Assembly (NCBI RefSeq): GCF_019320115.1
Contig: NC_089591.1
Coordinates: 21,554,502-21,618,501, forward strand
Source: Miscanthus floridulus
Lineage: Eukaryota > Streptophyta > Magnoliopsida > Poales > Poaceae
Length of the DNA stretch: 64,000 nucleotides
Reading direction: 5' to 3'
Within the stretch, counting starts at the first letter, position 1; every line of letters starts with the position of its first letter. The notes beneath the pieces were generated by a model. The model had not been told where the DNA came from and ran no database searches. It saw only the letters and a program-made list of their open reading frames with translations. Positions 58,391-64,000 of this stretch are shown here, one piece after another. The translations under genes were made by a program, and so were the position numbers.

Positions 58391-61079
58391 TTGGCTCACA
58401 AGTATCAACAAAATGTTGTTTTCAAAACTAGAAATTTCGCTGTCTTTAACTGAATTTTAGTTTCAATGTAGCCCACTTTGGAGCAATGTAGTTTGAAAAC
58501 CAGTTCAAATTAGACCAGGATCATTAAAGTAAAGTTGTAGTACTCACATATCTCTACAATTTATATTGAAGAAGTTTTTGCTAACTTGAACTGGATTAGG
58601 AGATATAGAGGCATGAAGTAGCGCTGTCAGTCAACTATATCAGCACTTAGCTGATTCAATCACCACGTGTCTTGGCCGACCGACGCAGGCCGTGCTCATC
58701 GCATGGTGGCTGTCCGCCAGCATCGGCTCGCCCTATCATGCCAAAAGGGAGAGCACCCAGCTCTCCATGCACCCATGCACTCACTCTCGCTCTCACTTCC
58801 TCTCTCTCCCGAGTGCTGCTCTAGAGTGGAGCGACACAGCAACAGCATCACTATCGCGCCTCCATCGATAGCACTCACTGTCTATGTAGCCCCGCTGCTC
58901 AATCCCTCACACCCATAGCTCCACCATGCCTTGCTCCACCTCGCCGACCCACCATTGCCAACTCCCATGTCGGGGTGAGGGCCATTGGTCCACTATGTCA
59001 CCGTGACCACCATTATAGTAGCCGAGTTCGAGCTCGCTCATGGCCGGCCCCAACCAATGCCTCTCAGATCTCCCTCTCTTAGTTCATCTTCGTTGTAGAC
59101 CCTAGAAGCTAAAGCTATAGCTCCTAGAGCCGCTACCATGTCATCGGTGCTAGAACGCAAGCTGCACCACCATGAGCCGAGAACGCCACCGTCGTGCACG
59201 TCACCCTGGCCACGCTTGTCCCATTGACATTCCCTCTCATAGTTAGGCATTAGGGTTTAGCCTTAGGATGGTGAAGCTCATGGGGAAGATAGATGCATGC
59301 TTGCATTACCTTTCCCACTGAAACATCACCGTGATGCCGCCGTGCTTGCACCGCCATGCCACCATGCACGCGGCCATGCTTCACCGCCACTTCATCGTGA
59401 CTTGATCCACGCCGTAGAGCTCCGCTAGGGCTCATAGAAGTCATAGCCATGCTTGTTTGGTCACATCTTCATCAAAGATAGCGAGTTCGCCACTGCACGC
59501 CGTGACCAAGCCGCCATGCTCACCGGCGAGGTTGCTTTGGTGAGATGTTGGGCCAACCTAGGGTACTAGTAGGTGTGCAAGGGTGTGGGGAACACAACGG
59601 GAGTGATCTCGTCGTCGGTGACCTCATCGTTGGTGAGCTTTTCGATAGTCAAGCCACACCCCTACTGTGTATGTCACTAACACGTGGGTCCCATTGACCC
59701 GCGGGTCCCTAGCTTTCAGTCAGTATTTGAAATGTTTTTCTTGATTTATTTTCACAAATTTGAATGCAAACTTCAAAAATTTATAACTAGAGCTAGGAAT
59801 GTCCAAATTGAATGAACCAAGTTTTGTTAGATTCATCATGAAGTGTATTATTTGATAAAAATATGAAATATATTGTTTAAGGTATTTTTCTAGGAGAATT
59901 AAATTGAGCAAATAAGTGCTTTTAAAATAGTTTATATCTTGTAAATTGCATAACTTGACTTGGGAAGGTGATAAAATTGTGATTCCAATTTTTCTGGTCT
60001 TGTGTTGACATGCTCTAGCTAGGAAAAATACTAAACCTATAGTAGGCATACTTGAAAATTGGTCTTCATATTTAATCCTAATTAATTGCTAGTTTCTAGT
60101 GAAATTAAATGAGGTAAAAATGCATAACATATGAGCATAAAAAAATTGACATAGTATTCTCATACTAGGAGTAAAGTAAGAAAAATATTAAATCTATTGT
60201 TTGACACTTTTCACTATGTTAAACTATTTTTGCTAAAATTAGCATATGTAACTTGTCATTTTTGTATAGGTAGCTATACCTATCCAAATGGCATGAAATT
60301 TGTACAATAGACTACTAGGGTCATTTGTAGGCTATGGTAATTTTATAGGAATTTATTGAATACTAGAAGTATTTACTCTGTAAATCCCCTTATTATCTAA
60401 GGAACTTAATAAATGAATATAAATAAATTAGTTATGTTCAACCATGATATTTTGTGTGGTGCTTCTGATGCATGTGATCTGTTGATCTTATTAGTAGGCA
60501 ACTAGTTAATTATTTCTTTATAATTCAACTAAATGGCTGCATGTATAGTCTTTATTGTAGTGATAAATTCATGATGATAATGATATTTTTTGTAAAACTT
60601 GTTAACAAGAAAGTTGTAGATAACATACTTATCTACCTTGTGTTAAATTTTCATAGTGATAGGCCTTATGGTTTAAGAATTATGGCCATTAGAAGTCTAC
60701 TATCAGAAATGCTTATTTTCTGGACAGATCTCAAAGATTGAATTGTTTGACCTAGAAAACTATTGAATTAGATTAAGACTATTGAAACAAAGTTGTAGAA
60801 AATTTCATAAGATTTTCAGAATATCCACAAACATATTATTTCGATGTGTATAACTCTAGTTATGGTTAAAACAAGTGGTTGTTATCTTGTAGTCCAGAAA
60901 ATTGCTTAGATAAGAATTTGTTTAGTTACTAGGAAGAGATATGCACCTACTCAGTAAAATAAGATGTAACTTGTTATCACCTTGATACAATGCTATTGAA
61001 AACACCTATGAGAATGCATTTCATCATACCCCACCATATCATACATGACATTATATATGCATCCATGATATCTTATTCC

Positions 61080-61337
61080 ATGATCATGCATATAGGATCG
61101 TCCGAGGGAATAACTCTTTTGGAGTTTAATGAAGAAGAAGAGGAGGAACAATAGGAGAAACCTCAGGCTGTAGCTCTAGAAGGAGAGGAGCAAACTCTTG
61201 AGAACCTTCCTGAGTGCACAGATCATAGGCCAACCTCTTTCCTCAAAGGCAAGCCCTGGAGCATTCTAAGTCTCCTATGTTTTATAAAACTTCACTTGAG
61301 TCCTTTTATGTTTGATGCATTAGGTGATAAGAGTTGA
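61080..61337 (+). pseudogene. LTR-internal acidic ORF, one in-frame stop
   Basis: The same frame as 63591 in the duplicate, but with TAG at 61152-61154 where the duplicate has CAG (63663-63665). It reads GITLLEFNEEEEEEQ, stop, EKPQAVALEGEEQTLENLPEC and DHRPTSFLKGKPWS. The single C/T difference makes one copy open and one closed. The function is unknown. Confidence 0.6.
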
Positions 61338-61375
61338 ATTGAAACCACTTGATGTATAGAACTACCTTGTCTAGA

Positions 61376-61383
61376 TATATATA
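61376..61383 (+). promoter_or_regulatory. Candidate LTR TATA box
   Basis: TATATATA before CACCTTTAACCCTATG, conserved in the X LTRs. Confidence 0.5.
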
Positions 61384-63590
61384 CACCTTTAACCCTATGT
61401 AGGTCCAGGATCGAATACATGCTTAGCCATGCTTAGACCGGTAGAAGTCAGGTGATTTTCTGTCACCTATAAGATATAGGTGGATACCGAAGCACGGTTG
61501 ACTATATTTGCTATCATGGAAAAGAACTATGGGGCAATGTAAATGGAGGCCGGGTGGAGTCATTGGGTAGGTTAACTCATGTGAATCTGTCTATGTCGAT
61601 TAAGGACTGTACTGTTGTTGGCACTTCTGAAAAGATTGAACGCATGCCTCTCACTTAGCTAGACGAATAACTCGTTCCGACCGCGAAGCTAAGCAGCTCA
61701 ACTCAGGCCAGGCCCTATTCTATAAAAGTGTGCACTCTTGATTGTAGTAAGGATGTGCAGGGAGCCAGATATGAGCCCAAGGGTAGGGTAGTCTAGATCG
61801 TCCTGGTAGCTGGTTGTCTTTGATTGTGCGACGATGATTGAACCCACGAAATGTGGACCTGAGTTGTACCAAAGGTGACCTAAGGCTACCATGGCTGGTA
61901 GACCTAGGTTTGTGTTAGGAATAAATTCCTAGCTAATTAAAATCAATTCGAATAGTCGTCTCTCCCGAATAGTGAAAACTTGGCTAGTACCAACATCATA
62001 GTAACTTTATTATGGAATCATGGTTATGATGAACATGGAATTATTATACCTACTATGGTTACTATTGTTATGCTACTAAATGATATACCACATGTTTGGC
62101 ATAGGTTATTGCTAATCTAGAGATGAATAACTATAATTAACTTGATGACTGAATTATTAAATGTATAGCTGAATTAGTGGCTTTTTCTGCAAAATATTGT
62201 CAAGCTAGCTCCACTTATAAAGCCTTGCATAATCCTTGGAGTCACTTTATTCTTGATTTATTTGCACAAATTTGAATGCAAACTTCAAAAATTTATAACT
62301 AGAGCTAGGAATGTCCAAATTGAATGAACCAAGTTTTGTTAGATTCATCATGAAGTGTATTATTTGATAAAAATATGAAATATATTGTTTAAGGTATTTT
62401 TCTAGGAGAATTAAATTGAGCAAATAAGTGCTTTTAAAATAGTTTATATCTTGTAAATTGCATAACTTGACATGGGAAGGTGATAAAATTGTGATTCCAA
62501 TTTTCTGGTCTTGTGTTGACATGCTCTAGCTAGGAAAAATACTAAACCTACAGTATGCATACTTGAAAATTGGTCTTCATATTTAATCCTAATTAATTGC
62601 TAGTTTCTAGTGAAATTAAATGAGGTAAAAATGCATAACATATGAGCATAAAAAAATTGACACAGTATTCTCATGCTAGGAGTAAAGTAAGAAAAAAATT
62701 AAATCTATTGTTTGACACTTTTCACTATGTTAAACTATTTTTGCTAAAATTAGCATATGTAACTTGTCATTTTTGTATAGGTAGCTATACCTATCCAAAT
62801 GGCATGAAATTTGTACAATAGACTACTAGGGTCATTTGTAGGCTATGGTAATTTTATAGGAATTTATTGAATACTAGAAGTATTTACTCTGTAAATCCCC
62901 TTATCATCTAAGGAACTTAATAAATGAATATAAATAAATTAGTTATGTTCAACCATGATATTTTGTGTGGTGCTTCTGATGCATGTGATCTGTTGATCTT
63001 ATTAGTAGGCAACTAGTTAATTATTTCTTTATAATTCAACTAAATGGCTGCATGTATAGTCTTTGTCGTAGTGATAAATTCATGATGATAATGATATTTT
63101 TTGTAAAACTTGTTAACAAGAAAGTTGTAGATAACATACTTATCTACCTTGTGTTAAATTTTCATAGTGATAGGCCTTATGGTTTAAGAATTATGGCCGT
63201 TAGAAGTCTGCTATCAGAAATGCTTATTTTCTGGACAGATCTCAAAGATTGAATTGTTTGACCTAGAAAACTATTGAATTAGATTAAGACTATTGAAACA
63301 AAGTTGTAGAAAATTTCATAAGATTTTCAGAATATCCACAAACATATTATTTAGACGTGTATAACTCTAGTTATGGTTAAAACAAGTGGTTGTTATCTTG
63401 TAGTCCAGAAAATTGCTTAGATAAGAATTTGTTTAGTTACTAGGAAGAGATATGCACCTACTCAGTAAAATAAGATGTAACTTGTTATCACCTTGATACA
63501 ATGCTATTGAAAACACCTATGAGAATGCATTTCATCATACCCCACCATATCATACATGTCGTTATATATGCATCCATGATATCTTATTCC

Positions 63591-63848
63591 ATGATCATGC
63601 ATATAGGATCGTCCGAGGGAATAACTCTTTTGGAGTTTAATGAAGAAGAAGAGGAGGAACAACAGGAGAAACCTCAGGCTGTAGCTCTAGAAGGAGAGGA
63701 GCAAACTCTTGAGAACCTTCCTGAGTGCACAGATCATAGGCCAACCTCTTTCCTCAAAGGCAAGCCCTGGAGCATTCTAAGTCTCCTATGTTTTACAAAA
63801 CTTCACTTGAGTCCTTTAATGTTTGATGCATTAGGTGATAAGAGTTGA
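63591..63848 (+). CDS. LTR-internal acidic ORF, open copy (uncharacterised)
   Basis: An open 85-residue frame from the ATG at 63591, which matches the start used by the other copies; an upstream in-frame ATG at 63501 would give 115 residues. It reads MIMHIGSSEGITLLEF, six glutamates in the next eight residues, an EGEE block, LENLPEC, DHRPTSFLKGKPWS and ILSLLCF. It is predicted to be acidic and soluble, with no signal peptide. It sits just upstream of the LTR TATA box at 63887. The same frame in the duplicate (61080) has one TAG. Protein-level conservation across diverged LTRs suggests past selection. I cannot name a function. Confidence 0.5.
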   Translation: MIMHIGSSEGITLLEFNEEEEEEQQEKPQAVALEGEEQTLENLPECTDHRPTSFLKGKPWSILSLLCFTKLHLSPLMFDALGDKS

Positions 63849-63886
63849 ATTGAAACCACTTGATGTATAGAACTACCTTGTCTAGA

Positions 63887-63894
63887 TATATATA
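63887..63894 (+). promoter_or_regulatory. Candidate LTR TATA box (duplicate)
   Basis: TATATATA, the duplicate of 61376-61383. Confidence 0.5.
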
Positions 63895-64000
63895 CACCTT
63901 TAACCCTATGTAGGTCTAGGATCGAATACATGCTTAGCCATGCTTAGACCGGTAGAAGTCGGGTGATTTTCTGTCACCTATAAGATATAGGTGGATACCG

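Larger units (their letters stand above)
58391..62251 (+). mobile_element. Family X 3' LTR, second segment
   Basis: Continues the LTR begun at 49330. It includes the GC-rich block (58660-59710), the AT-rich tract, an LTR ORF copy (61080) and a TATA box (61376-61383). Joined across the Y element it gives about 4.3 kb. It ends at GTCACTTTATT at 62251, where a second copy of 59740 onward begins, so the true LTR terminus is not reached. Open frames in the GC-rich block (58667-58918 plus, 59038-59450 minus) are not conserved. Confidence 0.85.
59740..62251 (+). repeat. Tandem duplication unit 1 (2.51 kb)
   Basis: Repeated from 62252 to the window end with only scattered single-base differences and small indels. 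The left edge (CTTGATTTATTTTCACAAATT) and the junction at 62252 (CTTGATTTATTTGCACAAATT) share a short common sequence that could have mediated the event. Confidence 0.9.
62252..64000 (+). repeat. Tandem duplication unit 2, cut by window end
   Basis: Near-identical to 59740-61490. It runs off the window, so further units may follow. It includes an open copy of the LTR ORF and a second TATA box. Confidence 0.9.

Noticed and set aside
59038..59450. Glycine-rich minus-strand frames
   Set aside because: LTR GC-rich block; not conserved in other X LTRs.
60541..60741. 66-codon frame repeated at 63052-63252
   Set aside because: It is repeated only because of the tandem duplication. The equivalent region of the other X LTRs (for example 60-250 and 28640-28830) shows no conserved frame.
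1..64000. CRISPR arrays, operons, phage or bacterial genes
   Set aside because: There are no regularly spaced short repeats with unique spacers, and no bacterial gene organisation. The content is eukaryotic retroelement throughout.

Overview
This window looks like intergenic heterochromatin from a plant, most likely a grass. I base that on layered LTR retrotransposons with very long LTRs, initiator-Met-tRNA primer sites, a chromovirus of the Tekay/Del type, and stop codons that look like methyl-CHG decay. I see no host gene, tRNA gene, rRNA gene or CRISPR array. Nearly every base can be placed in one of three retroelement families. 'Family X' is a Ty3/gypsy chromovirus, Tekay/Del-like, with LTRs of about 4.5-5 kb that begin TGTAACACCCTAGTG. 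'Family Y' has LTRs of 3.3-4.0 kb that begin TGTAACACCCTAAAA and end GTGCTACA, and its short, coding-poor interior suggests it is non-autonomous. 'Element Z' is a fragment of another Ty3/gypsy element (gag, leader and one LTR). Family names and copy relations come from reading repeats by eye; no alignment or database search was run.

Left block (1-14690). A plus-strand X LTR fragment (1-1771) meets minus-strand X LTR sequence head to head. The minus-strand part is the 3' LTR of an X element, cut up by later events: 1772-2434, then a nested X LTR truncated by a deletion (2435-6303), then 6304-8815, then a 5.0-kb solo LTR (8816-13831) with 5-bp target duplications, then 13832-14690.

Minus-strand X body (14691-24410). 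Read right to left it carries an extra upstream ORF, gag with a zinc knuckle, protease, reverse transcriptase, RNase H, integrase with a GPY-like tail, a chromodomain remnant and a polypurine tract. All of it is broken by stops and frameshifts. A Y solo LTR (19946-23917) splits the upstream ORF. Element Z (about 24411-27322) replaces the 5' end.

Plus-strand X block (27323-64000). Its order is LTR, partial interior (upstream ORF, gag, protease, half of RT), partial LTR, second interior, 3' LTR. This is a chimera of two family members joined at about 35213. A Y element (37813-45662, duplication CTTAG) sits in the second gag. Another Y element, minus strand (49774-58385, duplication TCAAA), sits in the 3' LTR. 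The end of that LTR is tandemly duplicated (59740-62251 and 62252 to the window edge).

The two most unusual features are (i) a short acidic ORF inside the X LTR, just before its TATA box, kept in register in several diverged copies, and (ii) an extra ORF between the X leader and gag, with a basic/coiled-coil middle and an acidic C-terminus. Every full polyprotein here is disabled, so nothing in the window should be autonomously mobile.
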